Positions 4,995 to 11,517 of a DNA stretch of 11,517 bases are shown piece after piece; the first letter of the stretch is position 1; every line of letters begins with the position of its first letter. The stretch is from NCBI GenBank assembly GCA_001805765.1, contig MHGW01000007.1, positions 929 to 12,445 of the forward strand, given 5' to 3'. The stretch is from Omnitrophica WOR_2 bacterium RIFCSPLOWO2_01_FULL_41_12 (lineage in GTDB: Bacteria; Omnitrophota; Gorgyraeia; Gygaellales; Profunditerraquicolaceae). The position numbers and the translations under genes are program-made. The notes under the pieces are model-generated. The model was not told the origin of the DNA and ran no database searches. It saw only the letters and a list, made by a program, of their open reading frames with translations.

Positions 4995-7025
4995 TCATAA
5001 TTTTCTGGCTATCTTTTCTATCTCATATGCCTCAATGATATCGCCTTCTTGCAGGTCTTCAAAACCGCTTAAGGCAATGCCGCATTCAAAACCTTCCAAG
5101 ACTTCCCGGACATCATCTTTAAAACGCTTCAAGGAAGCGATTTTTCCGTCAAAGACTACCTCGCTGTTTCTTAATAAACGCGCAAGGCCGGTACGGGTGA
5201 CCTTGCCCTTGGTGACAAAACAACCTGCCACATTACCCGCGCGGGACATCTTAAAAATCTTTCTTACTTCAACCTTGCCTAAAAAAACCTTCTTTAATGT
5301 TGGCTCAAGTAAACCCTCTACTGCCTGTTTTATATCATTAGCCAATTCATAAATGATATTGTAAATCCTGACATCTACCCCCTCTTTTTCGATTAATTCT
5401 TTGGCGCGCTCATCAGAACTTACGTTAAAACCTAACACCAGCGCATTAGAGGCTACGGCTAATATTACATCTGAAGAATTCACATTTCCTATGCCTTCAT
5501 GGATAATATCCAGCTTTATCTCTACGACATTGAGTTTATTTAAAGTATCTTTTATCGCCTCCAGCGACCCCTGCATATCCGCCTTGATGATCAATTTGAG
5601 CTCTTTGAGTTTTCCCTCCTGAATCTGGGTGTGTAAATCCTCAAGGCTGATCCTTTTTATAGCTTTCATCTGCTGCTGTCTTTCTGATTCTTGGCGCCTG
5701 GAGGCAATATCCTTGGCCGTCTTTTCATCTTTAATCACAAAGAATGGTTCTCCGGCTAAAGGAACGCCGGAAATACCTAAGACCTCCACCGGAAAAGAAG
5801 GAAGCACCTCAGTTACAGATTGACCGCGGTCATCAAACATCGCCCTGATCTTGCCATAGTATTTAGCGATAATTATATTTTCATTTAAGTGCAGGGTGCC
5901 GTTCTGGACGAGTAAAGTGGATACCGGGCCTTTTCCTTTGGTAATTTTGGCTTCTAAAACTACGCCCTGCGCAGGCCTCTTAGGATTTGCTTTTAATTCT
6001 AGCATCTGCGCTTCCAACAATATCATTTCCAGCAAATGATCAATTCCTGCGCCTGTCTTTGCCGATACCGGCACAGTGATAGTCTTGCCGCCCCAGTCTT
6101 CAGGATTAAGATTAAGTTCAGAGAGTTGCTTTTTTACCCGCTCAATATTTGCCTGAGGTTTATCAACTTTATTTATGGCCACGATTATGCTCACCCCCGC
6201 AGCACGGGCATGGTCAATGGCCTCTTGCGTCTGGGGCATAATCCCGTCATCTGCCGCTACCACCAAAACTACAATATCCGTAATCTTAGCGCCACGGCTG
6301 CGCATGGCAGTAAAGGCTTCATGGCCTGGCGTATCCAGAAATGTAATCTTACCCGTAGGCAAAACCACCCTATAGGCACCGATATGCTGGGTAATCCCTC
6401 CGTGTTCGGATTCGGCGACTTTGGTTTTTCTGATCGCATCCAACAGGGAAGTTTTACCATGGTCAACATGGCCCATAAACGTGACTATCGGAGGCCTGGG
6501 CTCTAACATCCTAACCCCATCTATGCTCTTATGTATCTCTAAAGCCAGTTCTTCTTCAGAGGCTGCCTTTTTTATCCCATAACCGAATTTAAGACAAACT
6601 TTTACGGTAGCCTCTTCGTCTAAAACCTGATTTATTCCCGCCATTATTCTCATCTCCATTAGGGTTTTAATGAGAACGGATGGCTTCTCCTGAAGCCTCA
6701 CGGATAAATCCTTCACTGAAATGGGAAGTTTTAATTCTAATTCCTTTAGTTGCACTGCCGGCACAACTTCTTTCTTAACTTCGGGAACTATTTTCTTGAC
6801 TTCGGGAATTATTCTTTTGACTTCGGGGGTTATTTTTTTGACCGAAGGGACTGCTAGTATGGGTTTTGCTGCTGGTTGGATTACTTTTATGAGTTTTTTG
6901 GCCGGGCTAACTACCTTGTGTTTTTTGACTGGCTTAGGCTTAGCCGGTTTACGCACTACCTTCTTAGTTTTGACTATCTTTTCTTTTTTAGGGCTGACTT
7001 TCGCTTTCTTTATCTTTGTCATCAT
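4995..7025 (-). CDS. infB: Translation initiation factor IF-2
   Basis: IF2 is the GTPase that brings initiator fMet-tRNA to the 30S subunit and promotes subunit joining. Counting from the ATG at 7025 it has 676 residues. A Lys/Pro/Val-rich flexible N-terminus (1-92) includes three tandem PEVK-type heptapeptides (about 66-86). An IF2_N domain follows (about 95-150). The G domain has G1 GHVDHGKT (185-192), G3 DTPGH (231-235) with the catalytic His, G4 NKVD (285-288) and G5 SAK (321-323). Domains II, III and the C-terminal fMet-tRNA binding domain end in a conserved GDIIEAYEIEKIA tail. A TTG 13 codons upstream extends the frame into nusA but lacks a Shine-Dalgarno, so I prefer the tandem ATG-ATG just 7 bases after the nusA stop. 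rbfA does not follow. Confidence 0.97.
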   Translation of the reverse strand: MMTKIKKAKVSPKKEKIVKTKKVVRKPAKPKPVKKHKVVSPAKKLIKVIQPAAKPILAVPSVKKITPEVKRIIPEVKKIVPEVKKEVVPAVQLKELELKLPISVKDLSVRLQEKPSVLIKTLMEMRIMAGINQVLDEEATVKVCLKFGYGIKKAASEEELALEIHKSIDGVRMLEPRPPIVTFMGHVDHGKTSLLDAIRKTKVAESEHGGITQHIGAYRVVLPTGKITFLDTPGHEAFTAMRSRGAKITDIVVLVVAADDGIMPQTQEAIDHARAAGVSIIVAINKVDKPQANIERVKKQLSELNLNPEDWGGKTITVPVSAKTGAGIDHLLEMILLEAQMLELKANPKRPAQGVVLEAKITKGKGPVSTLLVQNGTLHLNENIIIAKYYGKIRAMFDDRGQSVTEVLPSFPVEVLGISGVPLAGEPFFVIKDEKTAKDIASRRQESERQQQMKAIKRISLEDLHTQIQEGKLKELKLIIKADMQGSLEAIKDTLNKLNVVEIKLDIIHEGIGNVNSSDVILAVASNALVLGFNVSSDERAKELIEKEGVDVRIYNIIYELANDIKQAVEGLLEPTLKKVFLGKVEVRKIFKMSRAGNVAGCFVTKGKVTRTGLARLLRNSEVVFDGKIASLKRFKDDVREVLEGFECGIALSGFEDLQEGDIIEAYEIEKIARKL
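6772..6848 (-). repeat. 21-bp tandem repeat coding PEVK-like heptapeptides in infB
   Basis: There are three full 21-bp units (6772-6792, 6793-6813, 6814-6834) and a decayed fourth one. Each encodes a heptad of the form I-x-P-E-V-K-K within the disordered N-terminal linker of IF2. Units differ by a few, mostly silent or conservative, changes, so the array looks old enough to have diverged but still in frame. Confidence 0.8.
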
Positions 7026-7032
7026 ATTTTTA

Positions 7033-8226
7033 CTATTTATGGAGCAACTTTTTGGCTTCGGCAATAAACTTTACCGCCTTCTTCTTAGCGATGCCTTTGA
7101 TTTTGATTAAATCTTCTGTTTTTGCTTTTAAAATATCTTCTATGGTATTAAAACCCGCTTCCTTAAGGCTAATGATGGTTTTTTCTCCTGCCCCGGGCAA
7201 CTGTTCTAATGAAACCCCTTCCTTTTCCGCCTCTGGCGTGATCCCGCCCTGGCGGGACTTCTTTTCTTTTGGTGCTGCTTGCCCCGCAGTTTCCTTGGTC
7301 CGAATATCTAATTCCCAGCCTACCAGCCGGGAAGCCAGCCGGACATTTTGGCCGTGTTTACCAATAGCCAGCGACAATTGGTCGTCGGCTACAATCACCT
7401 CAGCCTTAAGATGCTCCTTATCCAGTTTTATCTCGGAAATCTCTGCCGGCGAAAGCGCGGCCTTTATATACTCCTTTATATCATCGTTAAAACGGACGAT
7501 ATCGATCTTTTCTCCCTGCAGTTCATTAACAATATTTCTTACCCGGTTTCCACGCATACCCACGCAAGCCCCTACAGAATCTACTTTATCATTTTTAGAC
7601 CAGACGCTAATTTTTGTCCGCTCTCCGGGTTGACGGGAAATAAATTTTATTTCCACAATACTCTCATAAATCTCAGGTACCTCTAATTCAAATAATTTCT
7701 TCACGAAGTTTGGATGCGTACGGGAAAGGATAATCTGCGGCCCTTTGATATCCTTTTTTACCTCTACAATATAAGCGCGTATACGTTGCCCCTGCTTAAA
7801 CTCCTCTTTGCCGGACTGCTCGCGTTTCAAAAGGATGCCCTCTGCCTTGCCTAAAAGGTCAACAATAATATTTCCCCGGTCAAACCTGTATACTGTGCCG
7901 CTGGCAATCTCGCCGACCCGGCCTAAAAACTCATTAAATATCACATCCTTCTCTGCCTCGCGTATCTTCTGGATGATTACCTGCCTGGCTGTAGAAGCAG
8001 CAATCCTGCCGAAATCTATGGATGTAATTTCTTCGTTATTCCTGAAGGCCTTAATTTTACCGGTGCTCCGATCAAGTTCTATCTTTAATTCCTCTCCCGG
8101 CTTGATATCAATCACCTTCCTGGTCGCGCTTAAAAGCGCGCTTTCCACCGCCTCAATAAGCACCTCTTTCTTTATGCCTTTCTCTCTTTCTAATTGTTCT
8201 ATGATCGCTAATAATTCATGACTCAT
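7033..8226 (-). CDS. nusA: Transcription termination/antitermination factor NusA
   Basis: NusA binds RNA polymerase and nascent RNA, modulating pausing, termination and rRNA antitermination. The 397-residue protein has the N-terminal RNAP-binding domain (about 1-100, starting LLAIIEQLEREKGI), an S1 domain (about 105-170) and two KH domains. KH1 has GACVGMRGNRV at 219-229; KH2 has AIGKHGQNVRLASRL at 287-301. A Lys-rich linker (about 310-335) leads to a C-terminal helix-hairpin-helix region (EQLPGAGEKT ... LIKIKGIAKKKA). One C-terminal HhH-type repeat is present rather than the two acidic repeats of E. coli, as in many bacteria. A strong GAGGAG Shine-Dalgarno overlaps the rimP stop and fixes the start. 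ylxR and the L7Ae-like gene that often separate nusA from infB are absent. Confidence 0.97.
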   Translation of the reverse strand: MSHELLAIIEQLEREKGIKKEVLIEAVESALLSATRKVIDIKPGEELKIELDRSTGKIKAFRNNEEITSIDFGRIAASTARQVIIQKIREAEKDVIFNEFLGRVGEIASGTVYRFDRGNIIVDLLGKAEGILLKREQSGKEEFKQGQRIRAYIVEVKKDIKGPQIILSRTHPNFVKKLFELEVPEIYESIVEIKFISRQPGERTKISVWSKNDKVDSVGACVGMRGNRVRNIVNELQGEKIDIVRFNDDIKEYIKAALSPAEISEIKLDKEHLKAEVIVADDQLSLAIGKHGQNVRLASRLVGWELDIRTKETAGQAAPKEKKSRQGGITPEAEKEGVSLEQLPGAGEKTIISLKEAGFNTIEDILKAKTEDLIKIKGIAKKKAVKFIAEAKKLLHK

Positions 8227-8236
8227 AATTAATATA

Positions 8237-8243
8237 CTCCTCT
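8237..8243 (-). promoter_or_regulatory. Shine-Dalgarno of nusA, overlapping the rimP stop
   Basis: The minus strand reads TAGAGGAGT about 10 bases before the nusA ATG. The TAG is the rimP stop codon, so terminating ribosomes release exactly at the nusA ribosome binding site, which fits translational coupling. Confidence 0.65.
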
Positions 8244-8703
8244 ATTCTACTACCTGCTGGGCTTTATTCACCTTGTTTAATAATATCTCAAAGGTAACCC
8301 CTTCTCTATTAATATATACCAAAGCATCCCCTACTTTTTCTATTCTTCCATCAACTTCTATCTTGCCGTTTATAGGTTCGCTAAGATAGAATTTTACCTT
8401 TTTATTAATACAGCGTAAAAAATCTTTTTTTTCTTTCAACGGCCTGTCTAAACCGGGAGAAGATACCTCTAAGATATATCGCTGGGGGATAACATCCTTT
8501 TCATCTAAAATCCTGCCCAGTTGTTGATTAAGATTTGCGCATTCGGAAAGGAAAATTCCGCCTTCAGGCCTATCTACCAGTATCCTTAAGAATACGCCCC
8601 TGCCTTCATACCTATATATAAGGTCAACCAAAATTAAGCCTTGGGCGTTCAGATATTCGCCGATAATGCTTTGTAATTCATTGATCACGGTTTCTCTATC
8701 CAT
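8242..8703 (-). CDS. rimP: Ribosome maturation factor RimP
   Basis: RimP assists assembly of the 30S subunit. The 153-residue protein matches family length and layout. An N-terminal alpha/beta domain contains the conserved LVDLIYRYEGRGVFLRILVDRPEGGIFLSEC pattern (residues about 24-55, shown here only as key residues G-x-FLRI-x-D and the following LSEC). The central YILEVSSPGLDRPLK motif is at about 76-91. The C-terminal Sm-like domain is about residues 95-150. The gene sits directly before nusA, its usual place. The ATG lies 8 bases inside the end of proS in another frame, and no strong Shine-Dalgarno is visible, so its translation probably depends on proS. Confidence 0.95.
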   Translation of the reverse strand: MDRETVINELQSIIGEYLNAQGLILVDLIYRYEGRGVFLRILVDRPEGGIFLSECANLNQQLGRILDEKDVIPQRYILEVSSPGLDRPLKEKKDFLRCINKKVKFYLSEPINGKIEVDGRIEKVGDALVYINREGVTFEILLNKVNKAQQVVE

Positions 8704-9946
8704 GGATTAATCTTTTTATTTCTTTTAAAATCCCTTCCTTAGATTTAATAATCTTGCGATTATCCTTGCGTATCTTCAATTCTATCTTATTTTTCTTTAA
8801 GGATTCTTTTCCGATAATTACCTGCAGGCTGATCCCTAAAAGGTCGGCGTCCTTAAACTTCACCCCTGCGCGCTCATCACGGTCGTCAAAAAGCGCTTCT
8901 ATGCCATTTTCCTCTAATTCCTTATGAATATCTTTGGCTACCTTTCTTATCTTTTTGTCCGTAACATCCAAAGGCAAAATAATAATTTTATAGGGGCTTA
9001 ATTCCTTTGGCCAGGTGATGCCTTGGTTATCGTGGTTTTGTGCAATTACTGCTGGAATCAGCCGGGAAACCCCTATGCCATAGCAACCCATAATGATTTC
9101 TCTCTGTTTTCCCTGCGCATCCAGAAAATTTGCGCCTAACATAGAACTGTATTTGGTGCCCAATTGAAAAATGTGGCCTACCTCAATCGTATTTATTTTT
9201 TCCAATTTAGTATTGCATTTAGGGCAGAACTCATCATTTTCTGTTTTTTGTGTTTGTTGGAGTTTACATTCAGGGCAGGATAAAACTATATCCTCGCCGT
9301 CCTCGGCCGGAACCATAAATTCATGCGAAACGGTACCGCCCATGACCCCGGGGTCTGCCTGGGTGACCAAAAATTTTAGGCCGCATCTTTTAAATATCCT
9401 GTTATATGCATTATACATTGCCTGATAGTTTTTATCGAGACCATTTTGGTCCTGGTCAAAACTATAGGCGTCCTTCATGATAAATTCACAGGCCCTGATC
9501 AAGCCAAAACGCGGCCTAAGCTCATCGCGGAATTTGGTCTGTATCTGATATAATATCAAAGGCAATTGCTTATAAGAAGAAATATGGTTCTTGGCCAGGT
9601 CCGTAATCACTTCTTCGTGGGTGGGGCCTAAACAAATCTTTCTCTGCCTTCGGTCCGTAAACTTAATCATTACCTCGCCCATATCCTTATCCCGCCCGGA
9701 TTTTGTCCATAATTCCTGAGGCTGTAACGCCGGCAGTAATAATTCACTGGCACCACAGGCATCCATTTCTGCGCGGATGATCTTCTGGATATTATTTAAT
9801 ACCTTAAGGCCTAAAGGCAGATACGAATATACACCGGCCATAAGCATACGTATTAGACCTGCGCGCAGCATCAGCTGGTGGCTGATAGATTCTGCTTCCT
9901 GCGGCGTTTCTTTTAAAGTAGGTATAAAACCTTTTGACCAGAACAT
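8696..9946 (-). CDS. proS: Prolyl-tRNA synthetase, short form lacking the INS editing domain
   Basis: This class II synthetase attaches proline to tRNA-Pro. Landmarks are the class II motif 1 region (GVYSYLPLGLKVLNNI, 38-53), the GPTHEE loop (107-112), motif 2 FRDELRPRFGLIRACEFIMKD (139-159), the HEF segment (208-210), GHIFQLGTKYS (257-267) and motif 3 GCYGIGVSR (287-295). The anticodon-binding domain runs from about 318 to the end. It has 416 residues, whereas the common bacterial form has about 570 because an editing domain of about 180 residues (INS) sits between motifs 2 and 3. Here that place holds only a short four-cysteine element, C224-P-E-C227 and C241-P-K-C244, likely a zinc ribbon. 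Deacylation of mischarged Ala-tRNA-Pro would then need a separate protein. The start directly follows the ATPase stop (TAAATG). Confidence 0.96.
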   Translation of the reverse strand: MFWSKGFIPTLKETPQEAESISHQLMLRAGLIRMLMAGVYSYLPLGLKVLNNIQKIIRAEMDACGASELLLPALQPQELWTKSGRDKDMGEVMIKFTDRRQRKICLGPTHEEVITDLAKNHISSYKQLPLILYQIQTKFRDELRPRFGLIRACEFIMKDAYSFDQDQNGLDKNYQAMYNAYNRIFKRCGLKFLVTQADPGVMGGTVSHEFMVPAEDGEDIVLSCPECKLQQTQKTENDEFCPKCNTKLEKINTIEVGHIFQLGTKYSSMLGANFLDAQGKQREIIMGCYGIGVSRLIPAVIAQNHDNQGITWPKELSPYKIIILPLDVTDKKIRKVAKDIHKELEENGIEALFDDRDERAGVKFKDADLLGISLQVIIGKESLKKNKIELKIRKDNRKIIKSKEGILKEIKRLIHG

Positions 9947-11209
9947 TTAATTTCTAAAGACCTCCTCCGATAATAATATCCCTGACTTTTTAAACAAAGG
10001 ATAAAACGAGGGTACTTTACCCGTGGCCTTCCAAGAACCCTTGACCTTGCCTTGGGTATCAACACCATCAATCTCATAGACGAATATATCATCCAGGCAA
10101 ACCTGTCCGTCGTTTAAGCCATTGACCTCGGTGATATGGGTAATCTTCCTTGAGCCATCGGATAATTGCTCTTGCTGGACAATAAGATTGATGGCGGTAG
10201 CGATTTGCCGGTATATTGCCTCTAGGCTAATAGGCACGCCGGAAGTCAAAATCATGGTCTCAATCCTATAGATAACATCCCTGGGAGAATTAGCGTGTAT
10301 CACTGATAGAGAACCGGTATGGCCGGAACAAATAGCCTGAAGCATATCCAAAGCCTCTGATCCTCTTATTTCCCCTAAAATTATTCTATCCGGGCGCATG
10401 CGCAAAGAATTTTTAAATAATTCCCGGATAGAAACCGCGCCCCTGCCTTCAATGCTGGGTTGCCTGGATTCAAGACGGACTACGTGGTTTTGTTTTAAGT
10501 TTAATTCCGCAGTATCCTCTATGGTCACAATGCGTTCATCATTGCCGATATATGAAGACAATACATTCAGGGTCGTGGTTTTTCCTGCTCCGGTGGCTCC
10601 GGAGAATATGCTGTTTATCTTTGCCTTTATGCAGGCGACTAAAAAATCGGCCATCCGTTTATCTAAGGTCTCCAACTTTATCAGGTTTTCCACGGTATTT
10701 ATCTCTTTTAAAAATTTCCTGATGGTTATCGTAGGCCCGTTTAAGGCCAAAGGCGGGATGACAATATTCACCCGCGAACCATCCCTTAAAGAAACTTCTG
10801 TATAAGGATAAGATTCATCCACGTGCCGGCGCGTAGGCGCAATTATCTTATAAATTAAAGCCATGAGCTGCTGCTCGTCATTAAAGGTAATCGGGGTTAA
10901 CTGTGATTTGCCAAGTCTTTCTACATAAACCTTCTTGGGGCCATTAATCATAATCTCTGTCACCAAGGGGTCTTTCAATAGGCTCTCTATAGGGCCGAAA
11001 CCGGTCAATTCATCAATCATTTCGCTAATTATTTTCTTTTTATCTGCTTCAGACAGGCTGTTACGCTCACGATAAACGATATCTTCCAATATCTTAGCCA
11101 CTGCTTCTCTTAATTCTTCCTTTTCAATCGTCTCTTTAGAAAATAATCCGCTGTATTCGGAAATGACTTTTTGTCTGATTTTATCTTTTAATGCGTTAAG
11201 CACCTGCAT
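9947..11209 (-). CDS. cpaF: CpaF/TadA-type secretion ATPase
   Basis: This 420-residue protein belongs to the type II/IV secretion ATPase superfamily, CpaF/TadA branch. These hexameric motors power Tad (Flp) pilus assembly and related secretion at the inner membrane. An N-terminal helical domain (1-100) includes the family stretch ELTGFGPIESLLKDPLVTEIMING (about 67-90, key residues GFGP and EIMING). The motor domain has Walker A GATGAGKT (204-211), Asp box EDTAEL (231-236), Walker B IILGE (277-280, E280) followed by IRG, and a His box GHTGSLSVIHAN (297-308). All catalytic residues are present, so it should be active. The start codon lies within the 3' end of ispG (14-base overlap) with GGAG adjacent. 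No pilin, prepilin peptidase or TadB/TadC gene is in the window. The exact subfamily (CpaF against other VirB11-like ATPases) is the main uncertainty. Confidence 0.92.
   Translation of the reverse strand: MQVLNALKDKIRQKVISEYSGLFSKETIEKEELREAVAKILEDIVYRERNSLSEADKKKIISEMIDELTGFGPIESLLKDPLVTEIMINGPKKVYVERLGKSQLTPITFNDEQQLMALIYKIIAPTRRHVDESYPYTEVSLRDGSRVNIVIPPLALNGPTITIRKFLKEINTVENLIKLETLDKRMADFLVACIKAKINSIFSGATGAGKTTTLNVLSSYIGNDERIVTIEDTAELNLKQNHVVRLESRQPSIEGRGAVSIRELFKNSLRMRPDRIILGEIRGSEALDMLQAICSGHTGSLSVIHANSPRDVIYRIETMILTSGVPISLEAIYRQIATAINLIVQQEQLSDGSRKITHITEVNGLNDGQVCLDDIFVYEIDGVDTQGKVKGSWKATGKVPSFYPLFKKSGILLSEEVFRN
9960..9968 (-). promoter_or_regulatory. Shine-Dalgarno-like GGAGGAGG for proS, unusually far upstream
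   Basis: The minus strand carries GGAGGAGGT within the last codons of the ATPase gene (Glu-Glu-Val), about 13-14 bases before the proS ATG. The match to the anti-SD is excellent but the spacing is longer than the usual 5-9 bases. Since the ATPase stop and proS start touch, re-initiation by the same ribosomes is plausible. Confidence 0.45.
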
Positions 11210-11517
11210 TCTCCATTTCTTTGATTAAGATATCCGCGCAGTTGCTAAAAGAAACTTTTCTTAAAGGATGGCCATTTTTAAATAACAATCCTTCTTTCTT
11301 ACCAAAGGCAACCCCGATGTCCACCCCCCTGGCTTCGCCCGGGCCATTAACTACGCAGCCCATTACCGCCACCTTTAAAGGCCGAGCGCAGAGCCGATGG
11401 TTAAGAGTAGATATTTTTTTCTCTAACTCTTTGACTATCTTTACCAGATCTACTTCACAGCGGCCGCAGGTAGGGCAACTGATAATCTGCGGGCCAAAAA
11501 AACGGGCTGCGATGCTT
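11196..11517 (-). CDS. ispG: IspG, 4-hydroxy-3-methylbut-2-enyl diphosphate synthase, C-terminal 106 residues
   Basis: IspG converts methylerythritol cyclodiphosphate to HMBPP in the MEP isoprenoid pathway, using a [4Fe-4S] cluster. The minus-strand frame entering from the right edge reads GPQIISCPTCGRCEVDL, then LKVAVMGCVVNGPGEARGVDIGVA, and ends in ILIKEMENAGA with a TAA stop. CPTC supplies two cluster cysteines, and GCVVNGPGEA supplies the third cysteine and the Glu ligand known in the family. The upstream TIM-barrel part lies outside the window. The last 14 bases overlap the start of the CpaF-type ATPase gene. In many bacteria ispG is followed by proS, so this ATPase is an insertion in that common order. 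Confidence 0.96.
   Translation of the reverse strand, partial: SIAARFFGPQIISCPTCGRCEVDLVKIVKELEKKISTLNHRLCARPLKVAVMGCVVNGPGEARGVDIGVAFGKKEGLLFKNGHPLRKVSFSNCADILIKEMENAGA

Noticed and set aside
7026..7064. Longer infB reading from a TTG at 7064
   Set aside because: The extra 13 codons lie inside the nusA coding end, have no Shine-Dalgarno, and do not resemble IF2 N-termini; the tandem ATG after the nusA stop is better.
7016..7633. Plus-strand 205-codon open frame opposite nusA
   Set aside because: It lies antisense to the well-conserved NusA KH and C-terminal domains, and its composition (Ser/Pro/Phe-rich) is that of a shadow frame. Other plus-strand frames in the window were dismissed for the same reason.
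1..11517. A new defence, secretion or biosynthetic system in the window
   Set aside because: All complete genes but the DUF2905 protein belong to well-known families with intact motifs, and no cluster of unknown genes, transposase, toxin-antitoxin pair or RNA gene was seen.

Overview
The window is an 11.5 kb stretch of bacterial chromosome in which every gene I can support lies on the minus strand, so it reads from right to left. Twelve genes (ten complete, two cut by the edges) are packed almost without gaps. Most junctions are overlaps or spacings of 0-40 bases, which suggests long polycistronic units with translational coupling. Base composition is moderately AT-rich by eye. The content is housekeeping. 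The mix of a SpoIID-family protein, a DUF2905 membrane protein, QueH, and a CpaF-type ATPase inside an ispG-proS-rimP-nusA-infB string suits an uncultured Gram-negative-type lineage such as Omnitrophota (old OP3). That assignment is an inference with modest confidence; Elusimicrobiota, deltaproteobacterial-type lineages or Firmicutes relatives are not excluded.

Right part (11517 down to 4995): the 3' end of ispG (isoprenoid MEP pathway), a CpaF/TadA-type secretion ATPase, a short prolyl-tRNA synthetase (proS), rimP (30S maturation), nusA (transcription elongation/antitermination) and infB (IF2). RimP-NusA-IF2 is the widely conserved translation/transcription operon. The ATPase between ispG and proS is the foreign-looking member.

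Middle (4994 to 4831): the only intergenic space above 40 bases. It is filled by a degenerate 7-bp repeat array (AAACYCT on one side, TTTAGGR on the other) arranged as a large inverted repeat around a TATT loop. The usual rbfA gene does not follow infB here.

Left part (4830 down to 1): trpS, scpA (condensin kleisin), ruvB (Holliday junction helicase), queH (epoxyqueuosine reductase), a small DUF2905 membrane protein, a secreted SpoIID-like protein, and the first 17 codons of queA. QueA makes epoxyqueuosine in tRNA and QueH reduces it to queuosine, so the two last steps of the pathway bracket two envelope genes. Two copies of a GGGACAGTCCC palindrome sit at the queH/DUF2905 junction, one inside the queH C-terminus.

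I found no defence system, CRISPR array, transposase, tRNA or rRNA. The most interesting items are the heptamer inverted array, the paired palindromes, the prolyl-tRNA synthetase without an editing domain, and the isolated CpaF ATPase.
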